A DNA stretch of 64,000 nucleotides, from assembly GCF_030409755.1 (NCBI RefSeq), contig NZ_JAUFQE010000001.1, positions 186,001 to 250,000 of the forward strand. The letters are read 5' to 3'. The position numbers were made by a program, and so were the translations under genes. The first letter of the stretch is position 1. Each line of letters starts with the position of its first letter. Positions 24,288 to 34,536 of this stretch are shown here, one piece after another. The notes beneath the pieces are model-generated. The model was given only the letters and a program-made list of their open reading frames with translations. It did no database searches and was not told the origin of the DNA. This stretch comes from Vibrio lentus. Lineage in GTDB: Bacteria > Pseudomonadota > Gammaproteobacteria > Enterobacterales > Vibrionaceae.

Positions 24288-25214
24288 TTAGGCAGATAAT
24301 TGCTCTGACAAAAATGTATCGGTTTCAGAACGGCTTGGAATGGAGGTTTGTGCACCAAAGCGAGTCACTGAAATAGCAGCCGCGGCATGAGCAAACTTAA
24401 TCGCTCGCTCAAGTGGCATGTCTTCAAGCAAGCCTGTTACCAATGCGCCGTTGAAGGTATCACCCGCAGCGGTTGTGTCTGTTGCTTCAACGCGGAACCC
24501 TGCAATGAGCTCACCCTTGTCGTTTTTACTTACCCAAACGCCTTTTGCGCCAAGTGTGATCATCACCGTCTCGATGCCTTTCGCGTGCAGAGCCAAAGCT
24601 GCCTGATGAGCGGATGCACTATCCGTCACGGTAATGCCTGTTAGTACTTCAGCTTCGGTTTCGTTAGGTGTAATCACATCAACACAAGCAAGCAATGAAT
24701 CTGATAATGGACGAGCAGGAGCCGGATTTAGAATCACTTGAGTGCCGCTCTCTTTTGCTACTTTTGCAGCATATTCAATGCCTTCAATCGGTGTTTCAAG
24801 CTGAGTCAGTAGGTACTTAGCACTGCGAATCTTCTCTAGGTGCGGTTCGATTTGATCGCAAGTCAGCTTGTTGTTGGCTTCAGCAGAAAGGCAAATACTG
24901 TTTTCACCTGTTGCGGATACTTGGATCATCGCGATGCCTGTCGGTGTGTTGTCTGCAACGATAACACTGTCGATGTTGATGCCATCTTTAGCAAAATCTT
25001 GACGAATATTGATGCCAAATGGGTCGTCACCAACACAGGCGATAAAGCCAATGTCTGCGTTTAATCGCGCAGCGGCTACCGCTTGGTTTGCGCCTTTGCC
25101 GCCAGGGATGACCTGATAGTTACCGCCAATCAAGGTTTCACCCGGACGAGGGAACGAAGGAACTTGCAGTACGTGGTCAGCGTTAACGCTACCTAAAACA
25201 ATCAGTTGAGTCAT
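24288..25214 (-). CDS. rbsK: Ribokinase
   Basis: 308 residues from the ATG at 25214 (MTQLIVLGSVNADHVL); the frame is open 17 codons further but ribokinases start here. PfkB family: the N-terminal signature is GGNYQVIPGGKGANQAVAAA, and the catalytic aspartate is in ATDTTAAGDTFNGALVTGL, with the anion-hole GAGD-type turn present as TAAGD. It phosphorylates D-ribose to ribose-5-phosphate in the cytosol. It lies 199 bases after rbsB; the gap contains a strong hairpin that may lower expression of rbsK relative to the binding protein. Confidence 0.95.
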   Translation of the reverse strand: MTQLIVLGSVNADHVLQVPSFPRPGETLIGGNYQVIPGGKGANQAVAAARLNADIGFIACVGDDPFGINIRQDFAKDGINIDSVIVADNTPTGIAMIQVSATGENSICLSAEANNKLTCDQIEPHLEKIRSAKYLLTQLETPIEGIEYAAKVAKESGTQVILNPAPARPLSDSLLACVDVITPNETEAEVLTGITVTDSASAHQAALALHAKGIETVMITLGAKGVWVSKNDKGELIAGFRVEATDTTAAGDTFNGALVTGLLEDMPLERAIKFAHAAAAISVTRFGAQTSIPSRSETDTFLSEQLSA

Positions 25215-25363
25215 GATACGAGCCTTATGATATATCGTATTTGAAAATGCATGGGTCTTTCTCATTGCGTTGATTGCTCGCTTTGTTAGCGGCGGATGAG
25301 AAACAGCGATGCACTGTCGGTTTTTTGCTTTTTGTCTTGAGTCAGTGAGCTAATGAGTTAAGC

Positions 25364-25391
25364 AAAGCAGGGGATAGGGGACCCCTGCTTT
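25364..25391 (-). terminator. Intercistronic hairpin between rbsB and rbsK
   Basis: AAAGCAGGGG, an eight-base loop, CCCCTGCTTT. No long T run follows on the minus strand, so it may act as a partial terminator or as a 3' stabiliser of the rbsB message. Confidence 0.6.
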
Positions 25392-25413
25392 ATATCGCGT
25401 TATCTAGTAACTA

Positions 25414-26292
25414 TTACTTAGCGATGATTTTTAGAGGTACTGGTACGTACTCTTCTACTGTTTCGCCCTTCAGTACTTTGTCTGCCATTTCGATACCTAG
25501 AGAACCGATTAGGTCAGGCTGTTGTGCAACCGTTGCGCCTAGTAGGCCACGGTTAACTGCAGCGATGCCATCTTCTGTACCATCAAAGCCAACGATCATT
25601 ACGTCTTTACCTGAAGCTTGAACTGCGCGAAGTGCACCCAGTGCCATTTCATCGTTTTGAGCGAATACAGCTTGTACGTCTGGGTTTGCAGCAAGCAAGT
25701 TTTCCATTACGTTCAGACCTTTAGTTCGGTCGAAATCAGCTGGTTGGCTTGCAAGAAGTTCAAGGTCGCTGCCGTTTACTGCGTTCATGAAGCCTTCACC
25801 ACGTTCACGAGCTGCTGAAGTACCTGCGATACCTTCAAGTTGGATTACTTTCGCTTTCTCGCCCACTTTTTCCATGATGTAGTGACCCGCCATTTCACCG
25901 CCGATTACGTTATCAGAAGCAATGTGGCTCACGACGTCACCACGGCTTGCGCCACGGTCTAGCGTTAGTACTGGAATGTCTGAGCGGTTAGCAATACGAA
26001 TAGCGTTAGACACAGCGTCTGAATCCGTTGGGTTAATCAGGATTGCTTTAACACCACGAATGGTTAGATCTTCAATGTTCGAAAGCTCTTTGCTTGGGTC
26101 GTTTTGAGAATCAAGAACGATAAGCTTGTAGCCTAGCTCTTCCGCTTTCGCTTCTGCGCCATCTTTCATGGTTACGAAGAATGGGTTGTTCAATGTAGAC
26201 AGAACGATTGCCATTGTATCTTGCGCCTGTGCAGACACAGATACCGTTGTAGAAAGAAGAGCAGCAGAAATAAGAGTCGCTAATTTTTTCAT
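25414..26292 (-). CDS. rbsB: D-ribose ABC transporter, periplasmic binding protein
   Basis: 292 residues with a signal peptide ([20 protein letters not shown], cleaved after AQA). The mature part begins [21 protein letters not shown], typical of RbsB, and continues with [18 protein letters not shown] and the ribose-contact region [19 protein letters not shown]. It delivers ribose to RbsAC. It is the fourth gene of rbsDACBK, 127 bases after rbsC. Confidence 0.95.
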   Translation of the reverse strand: MKKLATLISAALLSTTVSVSAQAQDTMAIVLSTLNNPFFVTMKDGAEAKAEELGYKLIVLDSQNDPSKELSNIEDLTIRGVKAILINPTDSDAVSNAIRIANRSDIPVLTLDRGASRGDVVSHIASDNVIGGEMAGHYIMEKVGEKAKVIQLEGIAGTSAARERGEGFMNAVNGSDLELLASQPADFDRTKGLNVMENLLAANPDVQAVFAQNDEMALGALRAVQASGKDVMIVGFDGTEDGIAAVNRGLLGATVAQQPDLIGSLGIEMADKVLKGETVEEYVPVPLKIIAK

Positions 26293-26419
26293 GGTGTAAG
26301 TCCTTTGTGTAGGGTGAGCTAGGAGGTGAGTCCTAGCTCGTAGTTACATTATTTATAGATTCTAATATTTTAAGGTAAAACAGGGTGTTACTTGTATTAA
26401 CCTAGAGTGTGAATAGGTT

Positions 26420-27412
26420 TTATTTGTTTTTGTTGTCGACCAATACCGCCAGAAGAATAACCACTGCTTTTGCAATCATCTGGTAGTAAGAAGATACGTC
26501 TAATAGGTTTAGGGCGTTGTTTAGGAAACCGATGATCAGAGCACCAATCAATGTGCCCATGATACGGCCACGACCGCCGGCCAAGCTTGTTCCGCCAAGA
26601 ACAACGGCTGCAATGGCGTCTAGCTCATAACCCATACCTGCGGTAGGTTGAGCTGATGACAAACGAGATGCCACGATGATGCCAGCCACCGCTGCTAACA
26701 GACCACAGATTGCGTAAACGCCGATTTTCACTTTGTCTACATCGATGCCTGATAGGCGAGTTGCTGATTCGTTGCCACCCAGAGCGTAAACATAGCGACC
26801 AAAGCGAGTGTGGTTAAGTAGGTACCATACCGCTGCGAACACCACGACCATGATCCATACTGGAACTGGGATGCCCATTGCGTAGCCTGTACCGAACCAA
26901 GCGAATGCGTCTGCTGTGTCAGTAAAGCCAGTCGAGATAGGACGACCATCGGTGTAAACCATGGTTACGCCGCGAAGTAGAGTCATGGTTACAAGCGTTG
27001 CGATGAAGGCTTGAACCTTACCCTTGGCGATAATCACGCCACTGATTGCACCCAATGCTGCACCTGCTACTAGAGCGGTTGGCACTGCGATCATCACTGG
27101 GATTTCCATGCCAATCATGCTGGCAGCGAATGCACCACAAAGTGCCAGTACCGAACCAACACTCAAGTCGATTCCCGCGGTTAAGATAACCAGCGTCATA
27201 CCTACAGCGATAATTGCGTTAACCGAGGTTTGGCGCAGAATGTTCAGGATGTTGTCGACAGTAAAGAAGTTCGGGTTTAAGAAAGAAACGACGACAATCA
27301 GGAAAATCAAAGCAATCAATGACTTTTGATCAATCAGCCATTCTTTGCTGATTAATGGTTTCTTCTTTGGCGCTTCAGTTTCAGTTGTTTTGCTCATGGT
27401 TTTAGTACTCAT
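26420..27412 (-). CDS. rbsC: Ribose ABC transporter permease
   Basis: 330 residues with about ten membrane helices. Characteristic stretches are [38 protein letters not shown] and [20 protein letters not shown], the last being the loop that contacts the ATPase. Its ATG overlaps the rbsA stop by four bases (ATGA), so the two are translationally coupled. Confidence 0.95.
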   Translation of the reverse strand: MSTKTMSKTTETEAPKKKPLISKEWLIDQKSLIALIFLIVVVSFLNPNFFTVDNILNILRQTSVNAIIAVGMTLVILTAGIDLSVGSVLALCGAFAASMIGMEIPVMIAVPTALVAGAALGAISGVIIAKGKVQAFIATLVTMTLLRGVTMVYTDGRPISTGFTDTADAFAWFGTGYAMGIPVPVWIMVVVFAAVWYLLNHTRFGRYVYALGGNESATRLSGIDVDKVKIGVYAICGLLAAVAGIIVASRLSSAQPTAGMGYELDAIAAVVLGGTSLAGGRGRIMGTLIGALIIGFLNNALNLLDVSSYYQMIAKAVVILLAVLVDNKNK

Positions 27413-28914
27413 GCTGCGTCCTCGTTGATCTTTTTACCGACCGCACACGCCAGTAATAATTCTTGGTTTGCTTCTTTAGCATCAAATTCACCGCTTACAC
27501 GGCCTTCATGCATCACCATGATGCGGTCACTCATTCCTAACACTTCTGGCATTTCAGATGAGACCAAAATAATGCTCATGCCGTCGGCTTTGAATTTATT
27601 AATGAGTTGGTAAATCTCTTTCTTAGCACCGACATCGACACCACGAGTGGGTTCGTCGAGAATCAGTACTTTTGGTTTTGTCATCAAGCCTTTAGCGATA
27701 GCCACTTTCTGTTGGTTACCACCAGAAAGGTTACCAATGATTTGCTCGCGAGTCGGGGTCTTGATGTTGAATAGTTTGATGAAGTCATCAACCGCCATTA
27801 CTTCGTCTTTGTCTTGGATTTGACCGCTTTTTGTAAGCAGATCCAGTGAACATAAAGACATGTTTTCTTTCACCGAAAGCCCTAGAACTAAGCCATCGCC
27901 TTTACGGTCTTCAGAGATGTAAGCAATGCCATTCGCCAAGCCATCTTTCGGGCTTACAGGGTTGATGGTTTTGTTTTCTAAGTTGATGACGCCGCGTTCA
28001 CTCGGAAGGGCACCGTAAATCACTTTCATCAGTTCGGTACGACCTGCGCCCATCAGCCCAGATACACCAAGGATTTCGCCGCGCTTTAGCGTAAAGCTCA
28101 CATCGTGAACGCCAGAACCCGTCAGGCCAATCACTTCAAGGCAGGTTTCACCGTGGCTTTGGCCGATACGTGGATATTGCTCGTCCAGCTTACGGCCAAC
28201 CATCATTTCGATTAGGCCATCTTCATCGGTGTCTTTTACTTCACATTGGCCAATGAACTTACCGTCACGAAGCACGGTGATGTCATCACAAATCTCGAAG
28301 ATCTCTTTCAAGCGGTGAGAGATGTAAACAATGCCGCAGCCTTCGGAACGCAGCTCGTTGATCACCTTAAATAGCGACTCAGTTTCGGTATCGGTTAGTG
28401 CATCCGTTGGCTCATCCATGATGATGACCTTAGATTCAAACGATAGGGCTTTCGCTATCTCTACCATTTGTTGCTCACCAAGGCTTAACTGACCTAAAAG
28501 TGTTTTCGAGCTGTGTTTTACATTAAGACGTTTAAGTAGCTTGTCCGCTTCTTGGTACATTTCGTTCCAAAGAATACGACCCATAGTCCCTGTGATTTCA
28601 CGACCTAAGAAGATGTTCTCGGCGATGGTTAGTTCTGGAATTAGGTTCAATTCTTGGTGAATAATACTAATGCCGGCTTGTTGTGAATCACGCGGTCCTT
28701 TAAATGCCGCGGGTTTACCTTGGTAGGCGATAGTGCCGCCATCCAAGTGGTAAATGCCGGTGAGCACTTTCATGAGCGTTGATTTACCTGCACCGTTTTC
28801 GCCCATTAACGCCATTACGCGTCCTGGGTAAACGTTGAGGCTTGCCTTGTCCAGTGCTTTCACACCAGGGAAGGCTTTCTCAATTGAGCTAAGTTCTAAA
28901 ATGGCTTGAGTCAT
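27409..28914 (-). CDS. rbsA: Ribose ABC transporter ATPase (two nucleotide-binding domains)
   Basis: 501 residues from the ATG at 28914 ([18 protein letters not shown]); the open frame continues 17 codons further up without ribosomal support. Domain 1 has GENGAGKST and [15 protein letters not shown]; domain 2 has a degenerate Walker A ([10 protein letters not shown]) but a good signature [15 protein letters not shown], as in E. coli RbsA. It powers ribose import with RbsB and RbsC. It lies 100 bases after rbsD. Confidence 0.95.
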   Translation of the reverse strand: MTQAILELSSIEKAFPGVKALDKASLNVYPGRVMALMGENGAGKSTLMKVLTGIYHLDGGTIAYQGKPAAFKGPRDSQQAGISIIHQELNLIPELTIAENIFLGREITGTMGRILWNEMYQEADKLLKRLNVKHSSKTLLGQLSLGEQQMVEIAKALSFESKVIIMDEPTDALTDTETESLFKVINELRSEGCGIVYISHRLKEIFEICDDITVLRDGKFIGQCEVKDTDEDGLIEMMVGRKLDEQYPRIGQSHGETCLEVIGLTGSGVHDVSFTLKRGEILGVSGLMGAGRTELMKVIYGALPSERGVINLENKTINPVSPKDGLANGIAYISEDRKGDGLVLGLSVKENMSLCSLDLLTKSGQIQDKDEVMAVDDFIKLFNIKTPTREQIIGNLSGGNQQKVAIAKGLMTKPKVLILDEPTRGVDVGAKKEIYQLINKFKADGMSIILVSSEMPEVLGMSDRIMVMHEGRVSGEFDAKEANQELLLACAVGKKINEDAA

Positions 28915-29014
28915 GTCGGTTCCTTTACTCGGGGCCAGTTGTATTTGATTGTTCTGTATATGCATTGTTTTTGGTTCAGTGATGACACTGAGCTGTCGTT
29001 GCGTTTTGCTTAAG

Positions 29015-29434
29015 TTAAAAGGTTACGCCAGCTTGGAAAATGACATTAGCGTAAGGCGTGCATTCACCTGTGCGGATAACCGCGCGGCTTTCATGCGTGC
29101 GCTCTTTGAATTCTTCATGAGTGATGTAGGTAATCGAAAGCGGTTTGCCGCAACGCGCTTCTTCAGTTTTTATTAAATCAATCAGCGCAGCGTGGTGTTC
29201 TGGGCTTACTTTCGCAAACTCTTCTGCAATCACAACGCCTTCAATTTGAGATTCATCCAGCATGGTTTTTACCGTTTGCTGAAAGCTCGGAACACCATGA
29301 GTTAAGGCAAGATCAATGCGAGTTACGTGATCTGGAATCGGCAAGCCTGCGTCACAAATCGTGATTTCATCTGTGTGGCCAAGAGTCGCCACTAAGTAAG
29401 AGAGTTCAGAATTAATTAGAGTACTTTTTTTCAT
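29015..29434 (-). CDS. rbsD: D-ribose pyranase
   Basis: 139 residues, the normal RbsD length, from the ATG at 29434 ([20 protein letters not shown]). The frame is open 35 codons further up, but that would run over the operator. The conserved N-terminal histidine (GHTDE) and the C-terminal [17 protein letters not shown] are present. It converts beta-pyranose ribose to the beta-furanose form used by ribokinase. It is the first gene of the operon; the operators begin 58 bases upstream. Confidence 0.95.
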   Translation of the reverse strand: MKKSTLINSELSYLVATLGHTDEITICDAGLPIPDHVTRIDLALTHGVPSFQQTVKTMLDESQIEGVVIAEEFAKVSPEHHAALIDLIKTEEARCGKPLSITYITHEEFKERTHESRAVIRTGECTPYANVIFQAGVTF

Positions 29435-29491
29435 ATCACGACCTATCGAAAAATAACGCTTAATGGGTTGAGAACAACTCAAGAAAAAGCC

Positions 29492-29507
29492 ATCGAAACG
29501 TTTCGAT
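29492..29507. promoter_or_regulatory. RbsR operator 1
   Basis: ATCGAAACGTTTCGAT is a perfect 16-bp palindrome with the AAACGTTT core known for RbsR-type LacI regulators. It lies 58 bases upstream of rbsD. Confidence 0.82.
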
Positions 29508-29569
29508 AGTGATAATAGTGTTTGATTTATCATTTGCACGTTTGATTGTTTTAGAGTGTGATAACGATC

Positions 29570-29585
29570 ATCGAAACGTTTCGAT
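29570..29585. promoter_or_regulatory. RbsR operator 2
   Basis: A second identical ATCGAAACGTTTCGAT palindrome (18 bp counting the outer C/G pair), 78 bp centre-to-centre from the first, a spacing suited to DNA looping. TGTGATAACGATCA (from 29557) next to it resembles a partial CRP site. Confidence 0.8.
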
Positions 29586-29749
29586 GGGCTGTTTTTTGGT
29601 GATCTTAGTCACCTCAATTAGTTGCATAAACACGAATAAAACGAGCTCATAGTGCGTGTTTCAATCGTCCACAGAAGTAAGGTTACAAGGGTAGCGTTAA
29701 GGGCGTTCTCTTCATGTCGCTTGCCTTAATTGATACCCGTCCAATTCTC

Positions 29750-30064
29750 TTAGGTGGGTTCAACCGATAACGCGTAACCAAACTTGTTGATGGTAATTAT
29801 CTGGATGTGTGGAACTCTCAAACGTGCAAAGACGTTACGTAGGTTATAAACGACGTTGGCCAGAATGTGGGGAGAGGAGAGTTGACCGCCCCAGCAGATA
29901 TCAACGATGTGTTCTCTCGAAATGGGTCTTCCCGCATTTTCTAGCAATAAACAGAGCACTGCTAAAAGGTGAGGGCGCAAAGTGATTTTGTTTCCCTGCT
30001 GATTAGTAATGGTTCGAGAGTCGGTATCAATGATTAAGCCGTTGAGGTCTATGGTCTGGTTCAT
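29750..30064 (-). CDS. Stand-alone winged-helix (OmpR/ToxR-type) DNA-binding protein
   Basis: 104 residues only. Almost the whole protein is a Trans_reg_C domain: NGLIIDTDSRTITNQQGNKI (N-terminal beta sheet), TLRPHLLAVLCLLLENAGRP (helix 1), ISREHIVDICWGG, then SSPHILANVVYNLRNVFARL (recognition helix) and a C-terminal hairpin NKFGYALSV. There is no receiver domain and no membrane segment, unlike OmpR or ToxR/CadC. It could be a soluble regulator or a modulator that pairs with full-length relatives. It lies between the rbs operators and an outer-membrane protein gene transcribed the other way. Confidence 0.75.
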   Translation of the reverse strand: MNQTIDLNGLIIDTDSRTITNQQGNKITLRPHLLAVLCLLLENAGRPISREHIVDICWGGQLSSPHILANVVYNLRNVFARLRVPHIQIITINKFGYALSVEPT

Positions 30065-30473
30065 TGTGCTGTTGTTCGTCTTATTTTGAATGGTCGAGAT
30101 TGAATATGGTTTTGCTGCTATCTAAGTGTGCGAATGATCAAAGCGCGCGGATTATGCAAAAAAACGTCACTGTTGAAAGTAAGCATGCGTAAGTCCGCGC
30201 GAATAAAATCTAAAAATGGGATGGTTTGAAAATCGGCGAGAGGATTTCTTCTCGAAATGTATGGTTTTTATTTACTTATTAATCAGGTGCTTATTTTGTT
30301 TTTACTGATTCTGTTGTTTGAAATTACAAAGTGATTATATTTTTATTTATTTTTTTGTTTTCGGTGAGCTTAACCTGCTGGCGAATTCGACGGGGTGTCG
30401 GATAACTCTAACAAGATTGTGTAGCAGGGAAGTTGCAACAATTTTGATTTGCACTAATTAAGGTTAAGCAGTA
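30065..30473. other. Gene-free 409-bp region between the winged-helix gene and the outer-membrane protein gene
   Basis: AT-rich DNA separating divergent genes. It must hold both promoters, but I cannot assign -35/-10 boxes with confidence. A small hairpin CGAGAGGATTTCTTCTCG (from 30237) is the only structure noted. Confidence 0.5.
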
Positions 30474-31097
30474 ATGAACAACAAATTTATTCTAAGCATC
30501 GCGATGATGTCAGCATTTGCAGCAAACAACGTAATGGCATCAGACAAAGGCTTCTACCTAGGTGGTGCAATCGGTACATCTGGTATTGATGATGGTGGCT
30601 TAGTTTCATCAACTATAGCGCCTGTGACTTTTGAAGCGGAAGATAACTCTTACCGAGTTATTGCTGGCTATAAGTTCAATCGCATCGTATCAATTGAGCT
30701 TCAATACACAGACTACGGTGACGTAGTAGCAAAAAATAAAGCTGATAAAAACGATGGTTTCACCTGGACACCTAAAATGGCATCGGTAGCTGCGAATCTT
30801 GGATACACATTTAATAATGGCGTACGTCCATTTGGTATTATCGGTTTATCTTCTGTCGACTTAGATATGAAATTTGCAGACGGTTCTCGCCCTTCTAGTT
30901 CAGACTTTGATGATACAGGTACTGGTGTACGTTATGGTGTCGGTGTTGAATTTACCCCACCAAGGTTATCAGCTTTAAGCTTAAGGCTTGGTTATGAGGC
31001 GGATGCATTTACGGTAGAAACTAACGAGGGTTACAGAAAAGTTGAGACAGACGTTGTATTAGATTCGTTTTACTTTGGCGCAACTTACAACTTTTAA
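30474..31097 (+). CDS. Outer-membrane beta-barrel protein (OmpA-like / OmpW-like porin family)
   Basis: 207 residues. The signal peptide MNNKFILSIAMMSAFAANNV is cleaved after VMA. The mature part alternates beta strands: GFYLGGAIGTSGI, SYRVIAGYKFNRIVSIELQY, KMASVAANLGYTFNNGVRPF, VRYGVGVEFTPPRLSALSLRLGY, ending in DSFYFGATYNF with the terminal phenylalanine needed for barrel insertion. This is an eight-strand barrel of the OmpA-like N-terminal type, without a peptidoglycan-binding domain. Its function is unknown. The wHTH gene upstream, divergent, is a candidate regulator by position only. Confidence 0.82.
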   Translation: MNNKFILSIAMMSAFAANNVMASDKGFYLGGAIGTSGIDDGGLVSSTIAPVTFEAEDNSYRVIAGYKFNRIVSIELQYTDYGDVVAKNKADKNDGFTWTPKMASVAANLGYTFNNGVRPFGIIGLSSVDLDMKFADGSRPSSSDFDDTGTGVRYGVGVEFTPPRLSALSLRLGYEADAFTVETNEGYRKVETDVVLDSFYFGATYNF

Positions 31098-31172
31098 GTG
31101 TCACACTTTGCTAAACGGCAAATCGGTTTCTAAATGGGGCGTCGTTTGGCTCAACCCGTTTAGCTAAAGTGG

Positions 31173-31200
31173 AAAGCCGCAGTTTTTAACTGCGGCTTTT
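31173..31200 (+). terminator. Terminator of the outer-membrane protein gene
   Basis: AAAGCCGCAG, loop TTTTTAA, CTGCGGCTTTT, then more T. It can also serve the converging minus-strand gene. Confidence 0.85.
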
Positions 31201-31247
31201 TTCATGTTCAACTCAGGTGAATCTCGATTGAGAATGCAATCGAATAG

Positions 31248-32321
31248 TTAGGCTTCGCGGATATGAGCGGTGACAGCAACGATGGCATGGTCAGTACTGA
31301 ATTGGTCGTGTTCAAAGCTGGGATTGATGAGGTGATGGTCGAGTACTGTGTAGCGAGAGATCTCCATCAAGCTCGATGAGTTCTGACAATCGAACTCATT
31401 GGACATCAAAATGTAGTCCAGTACAGATCCAGACGCACCGTAGTAGTGCGTTGGTTTGCGTTGTTCGAGCAAATCTTCTTCATGCAATTGATGATAGAGA
31501 TCCCAGCTGTCTTTTAAGCGGAAGTGCGATAACCAATGTCTACTCGCTTCATCTCGGTTCAACGAATAGCTCAACAGTCCTTTGAACTCATCGTGAAACA
31601 GTGGTTTGTTAAAGTCACCCATTAACACAACTGGCTGATCGGTTTGATAGCGCTGATTGGTGATGTATTGATGAAGCATCTGAGCTTCTAGACCGCGCTG
31701 CACACTCGATAGCCAAGAACCAAGTTGTTCTTGATTAAGCTTAACCAGTGTGTCACTTTGCGGCTTTTTATCTGCTGAGCGGCTACAGGATTTTAGTTGT
31801 TCAGTTTTGGGTTCGGTTGGACGTTGCGATTTAAAGTGCACAACATAACAATCGGTCGAGCCTAAGTGAGGTAATGTAATGGTCGCGCGGACAGGCGTTC
31901 GGTTGAACGAAAAATTATCGTTCAGGTTGAAAGCTGAGAGTAGTTCAGAATCTGGTTTAACCGGCTGTACATTTTCAATTGGGTAGCGGGATGCGATACC
32001 AACGACAGGCGAGGTGTACAAGTAATCGTCTTCAACGTGCGCGTTATCGACGACTGCAAAGTATGGGTAACCTAGCTCGCTCATCAGTTGCTCTAAAGAC
32101 TGCGGGCTAAATATCTCTTGGAAGCCAATCACATCGCAATCTAATGATTTAATCGCTTCAGCCATCCAATGTTGCTTCTTCTGCCATTCCTCGAAGCTGT
32201 AGATGTTCTCAAAATCATAATAAGCATTCGGTGGTTCGAGGTAGTTCAAAAGGTTGAACGTTGAGAATGTTATTTGGTTTGGTTTGTTCAAAGTGTCATT
32301 CCATTTAGACCTAGGCTGCAA
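31248..32321 (-). CDS. Endonuclease/exonuclease/phosphatase-family protein
   Basis: 357 residues from a TTG start at 32321 with GGAG (32332-32335) suitably placed. The EEP fold is shown by FSTFNLLNYLEPP (N), DVIGFQEIF (catalytic E), VVHFKSQRP, VVLMGDFNKPL (GDFN motif), SVLDYILMSNEF (D-x-I) and the terminal FSTDHAIVAVTAHI (SDH-type). No signal peptide is seen, so it is probably cytosolic. Family members cleave phosphodiesters or phosphoester bonds in DNA, lipids or nucleotides; the substrate cannot be told here. It stands alone, converging on the outer-membrane protein gene. Confidence 0.82.
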   Translation of the reverse strand: MQPRSKWNDTLNKPNQITFSTFNLLNYLEPPNAYYDFENIYSFEEWQKKQHWMAEAIKSLDCDVIGFQEIFSPQSLEQLMSELGYPYFAVVDNAHVEDDYLYTSPVVGIASRYPIENVQPVKPDSELLSAFNLNDNFSFNRTPVRATITLPHLGSTDCYVVHFKSQRPTEPKTEQLKSCSRSADKKPQSDTLVKLNQEQLGSWLSSVQRGLEAQMLHQYITNQRYQTDQPVVLMGDFNKPLFHDEFKGLLSYSLNRDEASRHWLSHFRLKDSWDLYHQLHEEDLLEQRKPTHYYGASGSVLDYILMSNEFDCQNSSSLMEISRYTVLDHHLINPSFEHDQFSTDHAIVAVTAHIREA

Positions 32322-32628
32322 GGATACTCCAGTAAAAGTATAGTTTGTTGATTATTTAGAGCCTAAATTTCACTTTAGAAGCCAACCAAAGGAATCTAAG
32401 CCGTGGAGGCTTGTGCCATTCAGGCTAGAGCAATCAAAGCTAACTGCATCCAATAACTTCGAGCGGTGACGAGTTAATTGTAAATAAACCGTCAGAGATG
32501 GAGTGCTGATGGTTTTATTAGTTATTACATGATGTTAGATTTGAACCTATACTTGTTTTAACGGTGTGCATTCAAAGCCGGTTAATCAAGTTGAATATCG
32601 AATTCATAACATTTGAAGGGAGAGTCAA
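32322..32628. other. Gene-free region upstream of yejA (307 bp)
   Basis: It separates the divergent EEP-family gene and yejA. I see no clear operator or hairpin. GGGAG just before 32629 is the yejA ribosome site. Confidence 0.5.
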
Positions 32629-34524
32629 ATGGGAACAGATTTCCGAAGCAAAGCCTCGCAGCGCACTCAGTTTTTCAGGTCTAATTTGAAGTCATATGCA
32701 GTCATGCTGCCGCTTATTGCTCTATATCCCTCCGTTACTTACGCCTCTGATACCGAATCAACTCCCGCTGTCACCGTTATTGAAACCACGCAACTGGTCG
32801 GTTTTGGTGAAGCGAAATATCCAGCCGATTTCACTCACTTCGATTACGTTAACCCTGATGCGCCAAAAGTAGGCAAAGTGACTTATGGCAGCATAGGTAC
32901 GTACGATAGCTTTAATCGATTCGGCTCCCGTGGCGTTGCAGCTAGCTATACGGGTGAGATTTACGATACCTTGATGTTTTCTCCGAGCGACGAGATTGAT
33001 GCGTATTATCCATTGATCGCCTCAAAGGTTCGCTACGCCAGTGATTTCACTTGGATGGAAATCGACATCAACCCAAATGCTAAATTCCAAGATGGTAAAC
33101 CAATCACTGCTCACGATGTTGCATTCACTTTTGATAAGTTTTCGAAAGAAGGTGTGCCTCAATATCGTGTGTATTACAAAGAAATAGAGTCAGTAACGGC
33201 TGTCTCTGATTCGGTTGTTCGTATTGAGATGAACAAGCCAAACCGCGAGAAGCTGTTTAGCTTTGCGCAAAGCACTCGTGTACTACCGAAACATTTCTGG
33301 AAAGACAGAAAGCTGTCGGAACCTCTAAGTGAGCCGCCAGTCGGTAGTGGTCCTTATAAGATCATCAGCTACAAATCTGGTCAAAGCGTCACATACGGTT
33401 TAGATGAAAATTACTGGGCTGCGGATCTACCCGTTAACGTTGGTCGCAATAACTTCAAGCAAGTGCAGTACGATTACTATCGCGATGACACGGTAATGCT
33501 GGAAGCGTTCAAAGCCGGGGAGTTCGATCTTCGAACCGAGAACTCGGCTAAGTTCTGGGCCAATTCATACACGGGCGCAAACTTTGACAAAGGCTACATC
33601 ATTAAAGAAGAGATCAACCATGAGAAGCCAGAGACGACTCAAGGTTTTGTCTTCAATATTCAATCTCCTGTGTTCTCTGATCCTAAAGTGCGTGAAGCGT
33701 TAACTTATGCGATGGACTTTGAGTGGATGAACAAGAATATGTTCTACGGTCAGTACAAACGTACTCGTAGTTACTTCCAAAACACCGACTATGAAGCGAA
33801 AGGCTTACCAAGCGCAGCTGAAGTTGAATTGCTGTCTCAGTACAAAGATCAAATTCCACCGAGAGTGTTTACCGAAGAATTCCAACCTTCAGTAACCGAT
33901 GGCAGTGGCCGTATTCGTAGCCAAATGCGTACCGCTTTCAAACTGCTGAAAGAAGCGGGTTGGGTATTGAAAGACAAAGTGATGACCAACGAAAAGACTG
34001 GCAAGCCGATGTCATTTGAGTTGTTGATTTACAGCCCAACCACAGAACGTATCGCAACACCTGTTCAAAAGAACCTGAAACGCATGGGTATCGAAATGAA
34101 GATCCGTACCATCGATACCACTCAGTACATCAAGCGCTTGCGTGACCGCGATTTCGACATGGTGTCGTCTTCATTTTCCGCAAACCCTTATCCTAGCCCG
34201 AACTTAATGATTGTTTGGAACTCTAACTACATTGATTCTACTTACAATACTGCAGGTGTAATGGATCCGGTGGTTGACGCGTTAACAGAAGAAATTGCGC
34301 GTAACCAACAGCACCCTGAAAAGCTTCTTACACTAGGTCGTTCACTTGACCGTGTATTGCAGTGGAATTTCTACAACATCCCGCAATGGCACGTTGGTGA
34401 ATATCGCGTTGCAATGTGGGACAAGTTTGAGCGTCCAGATGTATTGCCTAAATACGATTTAGGTATCGATACATGGTGGATTTCAGAAGAGAAGGCGGCT
34501 TTGCTTCCTGAAAAACGTCGCTAG
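32629..34524 (+). CDS. yejA: Peptide/microcin C-type ABC transporter, periplasmic binding protein
   Basis: 631 residues, slightly longer than E. coli YejA because of a long N-terminal basic stretch before the signal helix (SYAVMLPLIALYPSVTYAS). Family-5 solute-binding features are YPADFTHFDYVNPDAPKVG, ISYKSGQSVTYGLDENYWA and AYTFDKF-like strands. The order yejA-yejB-yejE-yejF is complete and tightly spaced, which supports the assignment. YejABEF systems import oligopeptides and, in enterics, microcin C. GGGAG lies before ATG. There are 12 bases to yejB. Confidence 0.9.
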   Translation: MGTDFRSKASQRTQFFRSNLKSYAVMLPLIALYPSVTYASDTESTPAVTVIETTQLVGFGEAKYPADFTHFDYVNPDAPKVGKVTYGSIGTYDSFNRFGSRGVAASYTGEIYDTLMFSPSDEIDAYYPLIASKVRYASDFTWMEIDINPNAKFQDGKPITAHDVAFTFDKFSKEGVPQYRVYYKEIESVTAVSDSVVRIEMNKPNREKLFSFAQSTRVLPKHFWKDRKLSEPLSEPPVGSGPYKIISYKSGQSVTYGLDENYWAADLPVNVGRNNFKQVQYDYYRDDTVMLEAFKAGEFDLRTENSAKFWANSYTGANFDKGYIIKEEINHEKPETTQGFVFNIQSPVFSDPKVREALTYAMDFEWMNKNMFYGQYKRTRSYFQNTDYEAKGLPSAAEVELLSQYKDQIPPRVFTEEFQPSVTDGSGRIRSQMRTAFKLLKEAGWVLKDKVMTNEKTGKPMSFELLIYSPTTERIATPVQKNLKRMGIEMKIRTIDTTQYIKRLRDRDFDMVSSSFSANPYPSPNLMIVWNSNYIDSTYNTAGVMDPVVDALTEEIARNQQHPEKLLTLGRSLDRVLQWNFYNIPQWHVGEYRVAMWDKFERPDVLPKYDLGIDTWWISEEKAALLPEKRR

Positions 34525-34536
34525 GAGTTAGTTAGC

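Noticed and set aside
29492..29585. Transposon inverted repeats (two identical palindromes)
   Set aside because: Each copy is itself a palindrome with the RbsR core and lies just upstream of rbsD; no transposase lies between them.
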